A stretch of DNA of 64,000 nucleotides, from the NCBI GenBank assembly GCA_002163975.1, contig CP019636.1, forward strand, positions 5,335,501 to 5,399,500, written 5' to 3'. Source of the DNA: Nostocales cyanobacterium HT-58-2 (GTDB lineage: Bacteria; Cyanobacteriota; Cyanobacteriia; Cyanobacteriales; Nostocaceae). The position numbers and the translations under genes were made by a program. Positions 8,505 through 17,408 of the stretch are shown here, in pieces; the first letter of the stretch is position 1, and every line of letters starts with the position of its first letter. The notes under the pieces are model-generated. The model saw only the letters and a list, made by a program, of their open reading frames with translations, did not search any database and was not told the origin of the DNA.

Positions 8505-10190
8505 TCAAAACAAATCTAAATCCGTGACTGCACCCAGACTACTGGAAGAGACCAATTTGGTATATTTTGCCAGCACACCTGTTGTGTAACGGGGTGGACG
8601 TGGTTGCCAATTGGCACGACGATGGGCTAAGTCTTCATCGGATATATGTAAATGCAGTGAACGAGCATGGGCATCAATGGTGATAGTATCACCTTCTTCT
8701 ACCAGAGCGATCGCACCACCAACTGCGGCTTCTGGTGCAACGTGACCAACAACCATCCCATAGGTACCACCGGAAAAGCGCCCATCGGTAATGAGTCCTA
8801 CGGAATCACCCAAACCTGCACCGATAAGTGCCGAGGTAGGAGCCAGCATTTCCCGCATACCAGGACCACCCTTTGGTCCTTCGTAGCGGATGACGAGCAC
8901 ATCTCCTGGGTTAATTTTCTTCTCCAAAATTGCATTTAAGCAGGATTCCTCGGATTCAAAAACCCTTGCTGGTCCAGTAATTTTGGGGTTTTTTACCCCA
9001 GTAATCTTAGCAACAGCCCCCTCTGTTGCCAAGTTACCTTTGAGGATAGCTAGGTGTCCTTGTTGATACACTGGTTGATTCCAAGGGCGAATCACATCTT
9101 GATTGGGTGATGGCTCCTCTGGTACATCTGCCAAGGTTTCTGCAACTGTTTGCCCGGTAATAGTTAGGCAGTCTCCGTGTAGTAAGCCATGTACCAGTAA
9201 CATTTTCATGACTTGAGGAATACCACCTGCTTTATGCAGATCTGTGGCGACATATCGACCACTAGGTTTTAAATCGCACAAAACGGGAACACGGGCGCGG
9301 ATGGTTTCAAAGTCATCTAAGGAAAGTTCTACACCAGCAGTGTGAGCAATTGCGAGCAAATGCAACACTGCATTTGTCGAACCACCCACCGCCATAATGA
9401 CGGAAATAGCATTTTCTATAGATTTACGAGTTATAATTTGGCGGGGCAAAATTTGCTTGCGAATAGCTTCTACCAGAACGAGGGCTGATTTTTCAGTGCT
9501 TTCGGCTTTCTCTTCATCTTCTGCTGCCATTGTGGAGGAATAGGGTAAGCTCATCCCCATTGCTTCAATAGCACTAGACATGGTATTCGCCGTGTACATT
9601 CCACCACAGGAACCAGCGCCTGGGCAAGCCCTTCTTTCAACCTCTAAGAATTCTTTCTCGTCAATTTTATTCGCAATGTATTGACCTACTGCTTCAAAAG
9701 CGCTGACAACAGTTAAGTCACGTCCGTTGTAGTGTCCAGGTTTGATTGTACCGCCATAAACAAAGATGGCAGGGATGTTCATGCGAGCAATGGCAATTAT
9801 TGCCCCTGGCATATTTTTATCGCAACCACCAATGGCAAGAACACCGTCCATACTTTGCCCATTGCAGGCGGTTTCTATTGAGTCAGCAATGACGTCTCGC
9901 GATACCAAGGAATATTTCATCCCTTCGGTTCCCATGGAAATACCATCGCTGATGGTAATTGTGCCGAACATTTGCGGCATTGCCTTAGCATTTCTTATGC
10001 CAATTTCTGCCTTTTGCGCCAGTTTATTAATCCCCATATTGCAGGGAGTGATAGTACTGTAGCCATTAGCAATACCAACAATGGCTTTAGAGAAATCTTC
10101 ATCTTGAAAACCAACAGCACGCAGCATGGCGCGGTTAGGCGATCGCTGCACTCCTTGTGTTACAACTTGGCTTCTTAAATTCTCTGACAT
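8505..10190 (-). CDS. ilvD: Dihydroxy-acid dehydratase
   Basis: A 561-residue enzyme of branched-chain amino-acid synthesis. It dehydrates 2,3-dihydroxy-isovalerate or -methylvalerate to the 2-keto acids that lead to valine, leucine and isoleucine (and, from ketoisovalerate, to pantothenate). The iron-sulphur ligand cysteines are seen in TPCNMG (Cys50), GGCDKNMPG (Cys123) and PGAGSCGGMYTANTM (Cys192). The C-terminal DGRFSGGTYGMVVGHVAPEA is the family signature. The length is normal for IlvD and the protein should be cytosolic. The ATG at 10190 gives the usual N-terminus. It is a single gene, transcribed towards the PEP-CTERM gene with an 80-bp convergent gap. Nothing is odd in the sequence. 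Confidence 0.97.
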   Translation of the reverse strand: MSENLRSQVVTQGVQRSPNRAMLRAVGFQDEDFSKAIVGIANGYSTITPCNMGINKLAQKAEIGIRNAKAMPQMFGTITISDGISMGTEGMKYSLVSRDVIADSIETACNGQSMDGVLAIGGCDKNMPGAIIAIARMNIPAIFVYGGTIKPGHYNGRDLTVVSAFEAVGQYIANKIDEKEFLEVERRACPGAGSCGGMYTANTMSSAIEAMGMSLPYSSTMAAEDEEKAESTEKSALVLVEAIRKQILPRQIITRKSIENAISVIMAVGGSTNAVLHLLAIAHTAGVELSLDDFETIRARVPVLCDLKPSGRYVATDLHKAGGIPQVMKMLLVHGLLHGDCLTITGQTVAETLADVPEEPSPNQDVIRPWNQPVYQQGHLAILKGNLATEGAVAKITGVKNPKITGPARVFESEESCLNAILEKKINPGDVLVIRYEGPKGGPGMREMLAPTSALIGAGLGDSVGLITDGRFSGGTYGMVVGHVAPEAAVGGAIALVEEGDTITIDAHARSLHLHISDEDLAHRRANWQPRPPRYTTGVLAKYTKLVSSSSLGAVTDLDLF

Positions 10191-10314
10191 CTTAATAATT
10201 TCCTTGCGCCGTCATCTTTTGTCGTGGCGCATTTGCTCTGGTAATTATCTCAACATATCAGATACACTACAGCTTCTGAATCAAAGGTTGACTCAAAGAG
10301 TGCAGCGAGTAGAC

Positions 10315-10761
10315 CTAACCGTTGATTGTGCCATCTGGCATAATTGCACCTTGTAACAGAGTTCCCATCATGTATGCCCCGTACAGATTAGCTCCCTCTA
10401 GATTTGCAGCAGTACAGTCTGCGTCTATCAAATCTGCCATTTTCAGGATTGCCCCGTCCAGTTGAGCTCCTGTAAGCTTTGCCTCAAAAAGATTTGCCCC
10501 GCTTAAATTGGCTCCTGTGAGGTTTGCGCCCGTTAGATTAGCTCTCACTAAAGACGCTTCTGTTAAATCAACCCCCATCAAATTTGCTCTACTCAAATCA
10601 ACTTCACTCAGAGATGCTCCTTTTAAACTTGCTCCGCTGAGATTGACTCCATTTAGGTAACTACCTATAAGGTTTATGCCTTTGAAATTCCTTTCTCCTG
10701 CCTGATAGCGTTTCAACAAATCGTCTACGTTCAGTGCATTATTTAACAAGACTTCTTGCAT
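10315..10761 (-). CDS. Pentapeptide-repeat protein
   Basis: A 148-residue protein. After about 25 residues of non-repeat sequence (LLKRYQAGERNFKGINLIG), nearly the whole chain is A(D/N)LXX pentapeptide repeats such as LSGASLKGASLSEVDLSRAN, interrupted once near KMADLIDADCTAAN. Pentapeptide repeats form a right-handed quadrilateral beta helix. The family is hugely expanded in cyanobacteria and mostly without known function; a few members mimic DNA, but nothing here points to that. There is no signal peptide or membrane span, so it should be cytosolic. It is the first of three pentapeptide-repeat genes on the same strand within 4 kb. Its only close neighbour is ilvD, 124 bp downstream. Confidence 0.9.
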   Translation of the reverse strand: MQEVLLNNALNVDDLLKRYQAGERNFKGINLIGSYLNGVNLSGASLKGASLSEVDLSRANLMGVDLTEASLVRANLTGANLTGANLSGANLFEAKLTGAQLDGAILKMADLIDADCTAANLEGANLYGAYMMGTLLQGAIMPDGTING

Positions 10762-11498
10762 GCAGTGTGCCTCAAAGAACAGACATTAATAAGTTGATTG
10801 TGTCATGATGTCAAGTTATGACAAATTATGTCATTAATTTACAAATTATCATTATGGCGATTCAAACTCAGTCATTAGTGAACAACTCTCAAATGATAAT
10901 TTGTTAAGACATAAACACTAGTACAAAGTTAAGTTGTATATTAAGCACTTTTCGATAATGATGATCTGCCCATTTTTTTATTAAGAAAATAAATTTATCA
11001 CTATGTACTAGTTATAAATCAATCCAGTTTACATAAGCTCACAGCTTTTAACTTGGACGGCAGTTGCGACAACGAGAACATCTCTAATACCATTTCACGA
11101 AATTTTTGATACAAATCACTTTTCTTGCTCCCCCTGCTTCCGAAGCTTGCCATCTGTATCAATCTTAAGGTGGAAACGGTATAACGCGCTACCTCAGCCA
11201 TACAAGCCAAGCCTACCTCTGTGAATTTGTTTGTGTACCCGTAAACAAAGATTGTTAAGTGAAAACCAAACTTATCTTCTTAATGAGTTATTAGCGTACA
11301 GTTAATTGAGAATATTATTTCAATCCAATGACAAAGAAAAATTTGATTTTTTAATATTTAATGAATTTGCCAAAATTCTTAATGCATTCCCCTAGTTTTA
11401 GATATAACTTTTTGTAAGATATGTTTGGAGTCTACAATTTTTGTAGATTTTTTAAGAAATTCTAAATACTTAGAAAAGTGTCAAAAAAGAATGTCAAT
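10762..11498. other. Intergenic region with inverted repeats, no convincing gene
   Basis: This is about 740 bp of AT-rich DNA. It holds a perfect 13-bp inverted repeat (see 10841-10904) and TGACAAATTATGTCATT at about 10829-10845. A 63-codon frame at 11019-11210 (minus) has no recognisable domain or clear ribosome site and was not called. Confidence 0.55.
10841..10904. repeat. 13-bp perfect inverted repeat (ACAAATTATCATT)
   Basis: ACAAATTATCATT at 10841-10853 is repeated in inverse orientation at 10892-10904 with a 38-bp spacer. A third related motif, TGACAAATTATGTCATT, abuts it on the left. The motif cluster resembles the TGACAAATTAATGTCA-type protein-binding repeats at ends of cyanobacterial Tn7-like elements. 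No transposase lies nearby, so at most this is a relic, or an unrelated operator. Confidence 0.5.
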
Positions 11499-12122
11499 TT
11501 ATGAGCATTCCCATGCTGCTTGAAAAAAGTCTCGTTCACACAGCATGGCATAGCGATAGGTTGAGTGTACCAACGCTGTGCTGCTAGCGTAACGATCAAC
11601 CAAATCTTCTAATTGTTGCGTGAGTGGTTGAAAATCTGTGCCACTATAAGTCCGAATCCAATCTGCATACTGATGATTGGGAATGCCATTACGAGCCAAC
11701 TGTTCTCCTAAAAAGGCATACAAACGCATACAGGGAGACATAGCCGCAGCAGTCAAACCCACATCTCCACCCCAAGCAGTTGCCAATAAAAAGTCAGTAT
11801 AACGACGAGTGGCTCCTCCAGGTTCCACAGAATGCAAATTAACTCCCCACTTTGCCGCATAACCTTCATGCAGTTTCAGTTCTGCTAAAACTCCACCAGC
11901 CAAGGAGTGAAACGTTGTAAATACTGAGAAATCTGGTGCTTTAGCCGCAGCTATACTATAGGCACGGGCAAAAGCTTCTAAGAAAAAAGCATCTTGCCCA
12001 ACATAGTAAGCAAATTTTTGCACTTCAAGAGTGCCATAACCTATACCTTGGACAAAAGGATGCTCAAGACAAGCCTGTGCTATTTCTTGATTTGCTAGCC
12101 ATAGTTTTTTAGAAATAGTCAT
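11499..12122 (-). CDS. tenA: TenA family pyrimidine hydrolase (thiamine salvage)
   Basis: A 207-residue all-helical protein of the TenA/thiaminase II family. The family hydrolyses aminopyrimidine breakdown products of thiamine so that the HMP moiety can be salvaged for thiamine pyrophosphate synthesis. Key residues are visible: Asp44 in YVGQDAFFLEAFARAY, the active-site Cys131 in MSPCMRLYAFLGE (the position of Cys135 in the Bacillus enzyme), and a C-terminal Glu in YAMLCERDFFQAAWE. The Cys places it in the TenA_C rather than the TenA_E subgroup. The length is slightly short but complete. It is flanked by pentapeptide-repeat genes rather than thi genes. No TPP riboswitch was recognised upstream; instead a decayed repeat element lies there. 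Confidence 0.9.
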   Translation of the reverse strand: MTISKKLWLANQEIAQACLEHPFVQGIGYGTLEVQKFAYYVGQDAFFLEAFARAYSIAAAKAPDFSVFTTFHSLAGGVLAELKLHEGYAAKWGVNLHSVEPGGATRRYTDFLLATAWGGDVGLTAAAMSPCMRLYAFLGEQLARNGIPNHQYADWIRTYSGTDFQPLTQQLEDLVDRYASSTALVHSTYRYAMLCERDFFQAAWECS

Positions 12123-12175
12123 TGCTCCCCCGCTTTTTCAAGTCAGCCCGACGTGAACAAATGTATAATCGCTTA

Positions 12176-12265
12176 GCAAAGCGTAACCCATATTGTCCGA
12201 GGAATTGATCCTGTACTCAACCGCAACGCACTGGCTCTCCTACACAAAATTCTGTCTGCCTACTT
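12176..12265. repeat. Decayed copy of the repeat element found at 38011-38100
   Basis: The order of blocks is shared with 38024-38100: CGTAACCCATATTGTCC, then GATCCTGTACTCAA, then CGCA, then TCCTACACAAAATTCTGTC followed by TGCCT. The copy lies between tenA and the next pentapeptide-repeat gene. Its left inverted end is no longer clear. Confidence 0.65.
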
Positions 12266-12280
12266 ATATTCAATTTTTCT

Positions 12281-13051
12281 CTAGAACGGTAAAAACTGGA
12301 GAAAGAGAGAGCCAATACTTCCAACAAAATCAAGAAAATTGGGCTTAGCAGGTTTTACCTTGGTTTCATAGGGTGTTTGTAGTTCTTTGACAAAAGCCTG
12401 TGCTGTTTGCATCCCGGTGCTATTATTTTGGGATGTAAATAGTTTTTCAGCAACCTGAGCATCTTGGAATGCACCTTGTCTGTCAAAGATTTGGTAACGA
12501 GCAACGCCACGAGCTAGGTAAGCACCAGCATAATCAGGTTTTATGACAATAGCTTGATTAAAATAATCTATTGCTTGCTGTAGGTTACCTTTTTGTGCCT
12601 CAGCAACACCCCAAGCATAAAATTCCTCTGGTTTAGCAATTTGTGATGGTATGCCGATTGCGCCTTGTAGGTTAACCCCATTCAGACTCGCACCATGCAA
12701 TTGTGCATTTGCGAGATAACTATTTCGCAAATCAGCACCCAGCAAATTTGCCCCATTGAAATTGGCACTAGTTAAGTTAGCACCAAATAAACCTGTACCG
12801 CTTAGGTTTGCACCCCTTAAATCAGCACCGCTTAAGTTGGCACGACTAAGGTTAGCACCTGTAAGATTAGCACCGCTTAAATCGGCTCCTGATAAATCAG
12901 CCATCACTAAACCAGCACCGGTTAAATCACAGTTTTGACATTGTTTGCTAGCCAGTAACTGTCTGAGGTGCTCGGGATTCGCTGCTTGGGCTGTTTGACT
13001 TAGGGTGACAATAGTTAGAAGTGCAGCTGTGGTTAGAATTTGGCTTTTCAT
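12281..13051 (-). CDS. Exported pentapeptide-repeat protein with TPR-like C-terminus
   Basis: A 256-residue protein. The ATG at 13051 gives a clean signal peptide (MKSQILTTAALLTIVTLS, cleavage after AQA), so it is preferred over upstream ATG codons at 13084/13081 and a TTG at 13093. After a short CQNC motif (Cys pair near residue 35), residues about 40-130 are pentapeptide repeats (ADLSGADLSGANLTGANLSR). Residues about 145-205 then look like tetratricopeptide helices: WGVAEAQKGNLQQAIDYFNQ, then AYLARGVARYQI. The tail is hydrophobic (FLDFVGSIGSLFLQFLPF). It is probably periplasmic or thylakoid-lumenal. Pentapeptide plus TPR fusions are known in cyanobacteria; their function is not established. 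Confidence 0.85.
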   Translation of the reverse strand: MKSQILTTAALLTIVTLSQTAQAANPEHLRQLLASKQCQNCDLTGAGLVMADLSGADLSGANLTGANLSRANLSGADLRGANLSGTGLFGANLTSANFNGANLLGADLRNSYLANAQLHGASLNGVNLQGAIGIPSQIAKPEEFYAWGVAEAQKGNLQQAIDYFNQAIVIKPDYAGAYLARGVARYQIFDRQGAFQDAQVAEKLFTSQNNSTGMQTAQAFVKELQTPYETKVKPAKPNFLDFVGSIGSLFLQFLPF

Positions 13052-13480
13052 AGTTGCTGTAGAATGACCCTGAAGACTCATCATTGTGAGCAAACAAGAG
13101 CATGAGTCTATATGAGTTTTATTTTTTTATTTTTTCAACTATATGCCTGTTGTATTAACGTATATTTCAGTTACTTTGCCGAGTCAAAGTGAAAACAGGC
13201 AGGCTTAGTCTAGTTCTTTCTCTGGCTGTTTTGGTTGAAGAAAACCAATTCAGGTTTGCAAATAAGCTTAAGACAAGTGTTAAAGTGGCAGCTAGTAATA
13301 GTTTTTCCAGCATAAGTCGTTCCCCCACAACTACCAACTAGCAAGTCAGTATTGATAATCTTGGCATAAATACAATTTATCTATACTCCCAAGCTAAGAG
13401 ATAAATGAATTTAGGGAAAATGACTTGAATCAGATTTTTCAGTGACGCTCGTCACCGAATACGTCTTGTGTAAAGTTTAG
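13052..13480. other. Intergenic between pentapeptide-repeat genes
   Basis: About 430 bp, including the alternative upstream starts of the preceding minus-strand gene. The rest is AT-rich and presumably carries its promoter. No open frame, repeat or RNA structure was recognised. Confidence 0.5.
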
Positions 13481-14059
13481 CTACCTAAAATTAACTCCTT
13501 TAGGCAGAGTTGCGCCACTGAGATTTGCACCTTCTAGAAGAGTGCCTTTTAAAATGGCTCCTTCAAGGTTAGCATCATTAAGATTGGCTCCCTTTAAGTC
13601 AGCATTACTTAGATTAGCATTGCTGATATTAGCATTGTCAAGATTAGCACCACTGATATTTGCTCTGCTCAAGTTAACACCACTTAAATTGGCATTTGCA
13701 AGATTAGCACCACTGAGGATAGCACCACTCAAATCAACACCACTCAGGTCGGTATTTGCAAGATTCGCACCTCCTAAATTGGCATGACTCAGCTTCAATG
13801 CTCGTAAGTCTTTTCCTTTCCAATTCACACCACCAAGATTTTTCCCTAGTTCGTTTTGCGGTTCTTGAATTGGTACTGTTGGTGTGTTGGCTGGTAGCGG
13901 AACTAATGTATCTACAGGTGCTTGTGTTATGTCTGGTGCTGTCACTGGGGTTTCCACACTTTTGAGCGCCATGTAAATTCCAACTCCTGCCAAAAGAGTT
14001 GCTCCAGTTAGTACAGCAGAGAGGGTAAAAAGCAAGCCTTGGCGTTGTTGCTGATACAT
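13481..14059 (-). CDS. Membrane-anchored pentapeptide-repeat protein
   Basis: A 192-residue protein. The N-terminus is a signal anchor (LLFTLSAVLTGATLLAGVGI, residues about 9-28). A Pro/Thr-rich linker follows (VDTLVPLPANTPTVPIQEPQ). From about residue 75 to the end there is an almost perfect array of A(N/D)LSX pentapeptide repeats (LSGANLANANLSGVNLSRAN). The repeat domain should lie outside the cytoplasm, on the periplasmic or lumenal side. The DNA of the repeat region is itself highly repetitive, which explains the spurious open frames on the opposite strand. It is the third pentapeptide-repeat gene of the cluster and has a different architecture from the other two (cytosolic; secreted with TPR). 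Confidence 0.88.
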   Translation of the reverse strand: MYQQQRQGLLFTLSAVLTGATLLAGVGIYMALKSVETPVTAPDITQAPVDTLVPLPANTPTVPIQEPQNELGKNLGGVNWKGKDLRALKLSHANLGGANLANTDLSGVDLSGAILSGANLANANLSGVNLSRANISGANLDNANISNANLSNADLKGANLNDANLEGAILKGTLLEGANLSGATLPKGVNFR

Positions 14060-14150
14060 TTGTGCTGCCTCAGAGGTTTGAATTTAGGTTTTGCTTAATT
14101 AAACTTGTCGTAGAAGTCAATTTTAGAAAATAAATTACAAATAAACACAA

Positions 14151-14179
14151 ATGCACACAGATCAATGATCCGTGTGCAT
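14151..14179. terminator. Strong hairpin between the repeat genes
   Basis: ATGCACAC (14151-14158) pairs with GTGTGCAT (14172-14179), with a further GATC/GATC pairing inside. On the minus strand it is followed by TTTGTGTTTATTTG. It lies downstream of the giant repeat protein, which is read on the minus strand. It may be a terminator of that gene or a small repeat element. Confidence 0.5.
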
Positions 14180-14294
14180 CTGTGGTTCCAAATACTAGAT
14201 GCAAATTTTTGCAAGAAATCTCTTTTTGCGATCTGGGTTTGTTGATGTCCACTTTTTGAAGAAGATTACTTTCTTTGAAAAATCGATGTTGTCA

Positions 14295-17200
14295 TCACCC
14301 AAGCGGATTTATCCCAGTTATACCTATTGTCCCACCGATCGCACTTGCAGCAAGTGATGTCAGCGCGATACCAAATAACCACCATGCAGCATCTGCAGCA
14401 GCTTTTTTGGCTTCAATAGCTTGCTTTTGAGTTTGTTCTTTGATAGCAGAAAGGCGTTTTTGCACCTCTTGCTGGACGCGTTCGGCGCGTTGTAAGACAC
14501 TATCTCGTGCTGCTTCAATCTGGTTGACGATGCGGTTAGCATCTTCCTCAGAAATATCCTCACGCGAACTCAGGATGGCAACAAGAGTATCACGGTCGAA
14601 TTGACTGAGGCGATCGCGCAATGCTTCTAATCCTGCTTGTGGATCGTCAAACAATTTGGCGAAGTCTTGCTGAATGCCTTCATAATTGAGTTCTGGACGT
14701 TCCAAAGAGTTGAGATAGTTGCGAATTCTGTCAAAAAGTCCATCAATGACTGATTTGACTCTTTGCTGGATTTGCTGAACTTGTTCGACTATTGAGTTGC
14801 GAACAGACTCAATTTGATCTGCGATTCGATTTGCTTCTTCTTCTGAAATATCCTCACGTTGAGATAACAAAGCAACCAATGTAGAACGGTCGAATTTAGA
14901 AACGCGATCGCCTAAACTCTCAACTCCTGTGCGTGGATCTTGAAGCAGCAATTGCAAATCGCGCTTGATTCCTTCTGGATTGAGTTCTTCTTTATTTGTG
15001 TTACGCAGATAGTCTTCCAGATTGGCTTCAAAATCCAAAACCTGTTTTGTCGCACGGTTTGCCAAGCGTTGTGGCGATCGCACTAAACGGCGAATTGCTT
15101 CTTGTACTTGGTCAATTTTCTTGTTAACTTGTTCTTCATTCAAATCTCCCCGCTGACTCAAAAGTTTAACCAAAGTTTCTCGATCAACTTGAGATAGGCG
15201 ATCGCCTAGAGCTAATGCACCCTCTTTGGGGTCATACAACAATTTTGCCAAATCCTGCTGAATACCTTCTGGGTTAAGTTCTTCCAGGTTCGTATTACGC
15301 AAATATTCAGCAATAGTGCTTACTGTTTCCTGGTATTGCTCTTTTGCTCTATCTGCGACTTTTTGCGGCGCTTGTAAGATGCTATTGCGTACTGCTTCAA
15401 GCTGGTCGATAATTTGGTTGACCTGCTCTTCACTTAAGTCTTGACGCTCGGAGAGTAATTTGACGAATGTATCGCGGTCAAATTGCGAGAGGCGATCGCC
15501 TAACAGGCGAATTCCAACTAGCGGGTCTTCTAGCAAAACTCTAAAATCACGCCTAATACCTTCTGGATTCAGTTCTTCTTTCTTGGTATTGCGCAGATAG
15601 TCTTCTATTCTTTGCCGCAGTTCATCAGCTTTTGTTCTTGCTTGTTCTTGTAGTTGTTTCGCTCGATTCAAAACATTGTCGCGAGTGCGTTCGAGTTGAC
15701 TCACAATATTATTAGCTTCGTCTTCGCTAATGTCTTCACGCTGTTGAAGCAACTGTACAAAGGTATCACGGTCAAATACCTCAAACCGCTCTGTTAAATC
15801 TTCAAAACCAGCTTCTGAGTCTTCCAAAAGCTGAGCAAAGTTCTGCTCAATAGATTCAGGGTTGAGTTTTTCTTTCTGTGTAGAACGTAGATAATTTTCA
15901 ATCCGACTACGGAGGTTTTGTGATTTTTCGCTTACATCCGCCTGCTGGACAGTTTTTAAAGCTTCGGTGCGAACATTTTCCATCTGTTCAGCAATTTCCT
16001 TCACTCTTGTTTGGCTGATGTCACGCCGTCTCGTTAGTAAATTAGCAAAATACTCTTGGTTAAGTTCCTCCAATTGTCGTCGGATAGTTCCAGGATCTGC
16101 ATTCTGGTCATAGATGACTTCTTGGAATTCCTCTAGAAGCGTAATTCTATTGAAATGCCAAGGGAAAGAATTGAGTATGTAATCTTCTACATCTGCCTTG
16201 ATGGTATTGTAGTCTGGTGTTGGTATTGTTTGCTCTCTCAGCTTTTGCAGCTGATCTGTAATTTTATCAATATCTACTTGTTGAACTTTATCTTTGAGTT
16301 TTTGCAGTTGATTTCTCAGTTTTTCAAAATCAACATCCGATAAATGTATCCTGTTCAACACGACTGGAGCAACAGCACTCAAGCCATATGTCATAGCTTG
16401 CTTCATCACACCATTGCTTTGCTTACCATTACCTCCTCCGACTGTCACCAATTCTTGTAGTCGTTCACCTAACTTATCTGAATTCAGTTCTTCAGGAGTC
16501 GCAGACTTAAGCAAATTAATGACTTGCTCGGTTGGATTTCTTCTTGCCAAAGCTTGCTGCCAAGCGGCTTCAAATTGATCTGCAATACGATTGATATCTT
16601 CTTTAGAAAAGTCTGTACGACTGCTGATTAAATCAACAAACGTTTGGCGATTGATGTTTTGCAACAGGTTACTATCAGCGATAGATTCCAAATCTGCTTC
16701 TTTCAGGAGTTTATCAAATTGACCACGAATTTCTTTTAAATCCAGTTTTGGCAATGGTAGAGAAGCTAAAGAACTTTGTAGCGTATTTCTAATATTATCA
16801 GCATCCAAACCTGAAGTGAGTTCGCGGCGGACAGCGGCTGTCATGTCCTCAACAGTGGAAACCATCTGTTTTTGTGCGGCACTAGCACCAATGGCAGAAG
16901 TTGCTGTACCCATCAGTCCTTGAAAACCAGAAGTCGCAGTGCTGACCACAGAACCAATCAAAGTACTGATTGCTGATGAACCCATCAATACAAGCAGTAA
17001 GAAATAAGCAGACCAGATAACGACACCAATGATTGCACCAAGCAAAGGACTTTCAATTAAGCTTAGTTTCACTGCTAAAAAAGAAGCGATAAATAATGCA
17101 ATAGTGGCGGTTATCAGTGCCCAAAAACCAATCTTTTTTTCTACTTTGCGAATCTTCCCACCCAAGGTTTCTGACTTAATCGGAGACTCTGAGTCAGTGT

Positions 17201-17408
17201 CTAAATATGAAATTCCTAAAGCAACTGAAAAATTTGTTAAGAGCAATTGGAAAGCAAATGCCATCAACAGACCTGATAATAATGCAACAAAAATTTTTGG
17301 ACCAGAAAAGAGAACTGATGCTTCTTCTGGAGTAACAATTGCCTGAGCCAATGTTGTAGGTACTAATTCAATGTGTGACCAGCACCCATTTAAAATGTTT
17401 GGAATCAT
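14295..17408 (-). CDS. Giant membrane protein with about 100-residue coiled-coil repeats
   Basis: A 1037-residue protein. The N-terminal part has at least three membrane spans (about residues 33-60, 93-113 and 120-145). A long repeat region follows and the C-terminus has one more span (WWLFGIALTSLAASAIGGTIG). Five clear repeats of about 95-105 residues run from about 480 to 1000, and two weaker ones come earlier. Each has YLRNTNKEELNPEGI, an LLxDPxxG step, GDRLSQFDRDTFVxLLSxR, then DISEEEANRIxxQIE and a variable helical linker. The repeats are acidic/basic and helical, so the chain should form an extended rod between membrane anchors. No enzyme motif is seen. The ATG at 17408 opens directly into the first hydrophobic region. 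The family is not recognised beyond a cyanobacterial hypothetical protein. Confidence 0.8.
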   Translation of the reverse strand: MIPNILNGCWSHIELVPTTLAQAIVTPEEASVLFSGPKIFVALLSGLLMAFAFQLLLTNFSVALGISYLDTDSESPIKSETLGGKIRKVEKKIGFWALITATIALFIASFLAVKLSLIESPLLGAIIGVVIWSAYFLLLVLMGSSAISTLIGSVVSTATSGFQGLMGTATSAIGASAAQKQMVSTVEDMTAAVRRELTSGLDADNIRNTLQSSLASLPLPKLDLKEIRGQFDKLLKEADLESIADSNLLQNINRQTFVDLISSRTDFSKEDINRIADQFEAAWQQALARRNPTEQVINLLKSATPEELNSDKLGERLQELVTVGGGNGKQSNGVMKQAMTYGLSAVAPVVLNRIHLSDVDFEKLRNQLQKLKDKVQQVDIDKITDQLQKLREQTIPTPDYNTIKADVEDYILNSFPWHFNRITLLEEFQEVIYDQNADPGTIRRQLEELNQEYFANLLTRRRDISQTRVKEIAEQMENVRTEALKTVQQADVSEKSQNLRSRIENYLRSTQKEKLNPESIEQNFAQLLEDSEAGFEDLTERFEVFDRDTFVQLLQQREDISEDEANNIVSQLERTRDNVLNRAKQLQEQARTKADELRQRIEDYLRNTKKEELNPEGIRRDFRVLLEDPLVGIRLLGDRLSQFDRDTFVKLLSERQDLSEEQVNQIIDQLEAVRNSILQAPQKVADRAKEQYQETVSTIAEYLRNTNLEELNPEGIQQDLAKLLYDPKEGALALGDRLSQVDRETLVKLLSQRGDLNEEQVNKKIDQVQEAIRRLVRSPQRLANRATKQVLDFEANLEDYLRNTNKEELNPEGIKRDLQLLLQDPRTGVESLGDRVSKFDRSTLVALLSQREDISEEEANRIADQIESVRNSIVEQVQQIQQRVKSVIDGLFDRIRNYLNSLERPELNYEGIQQDFAKLFDDPQAGLEALRDRLSQFDRDTLVAILSSREDISEEDANRIVNQIEAARDSVLQRAERVQQEVQKRLSAIKEQTQKQAIEAKKAAADAAWWLFGIALTSLAASAIGGTIGITGINPLG

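Noticed and set aside
11019..11210. 63-codon minus-strand frame
   Set aside because: No recognisable domain or clear ribosome site, in an AT-rich spacer.
12123..12280. TPP riboswitch upstream of tenA
   Set aside because: Searched by eye for a CUGAGA-type core; not found. The spacer is occupied by a decayed repeat element.
13542..13787. Leu/Ala/Pro-rich frames opposite pentapeptide genes (also 12756-12938)
   Set aside because: They are antisense shadows of the repetitive pentapeptide coding DNA.
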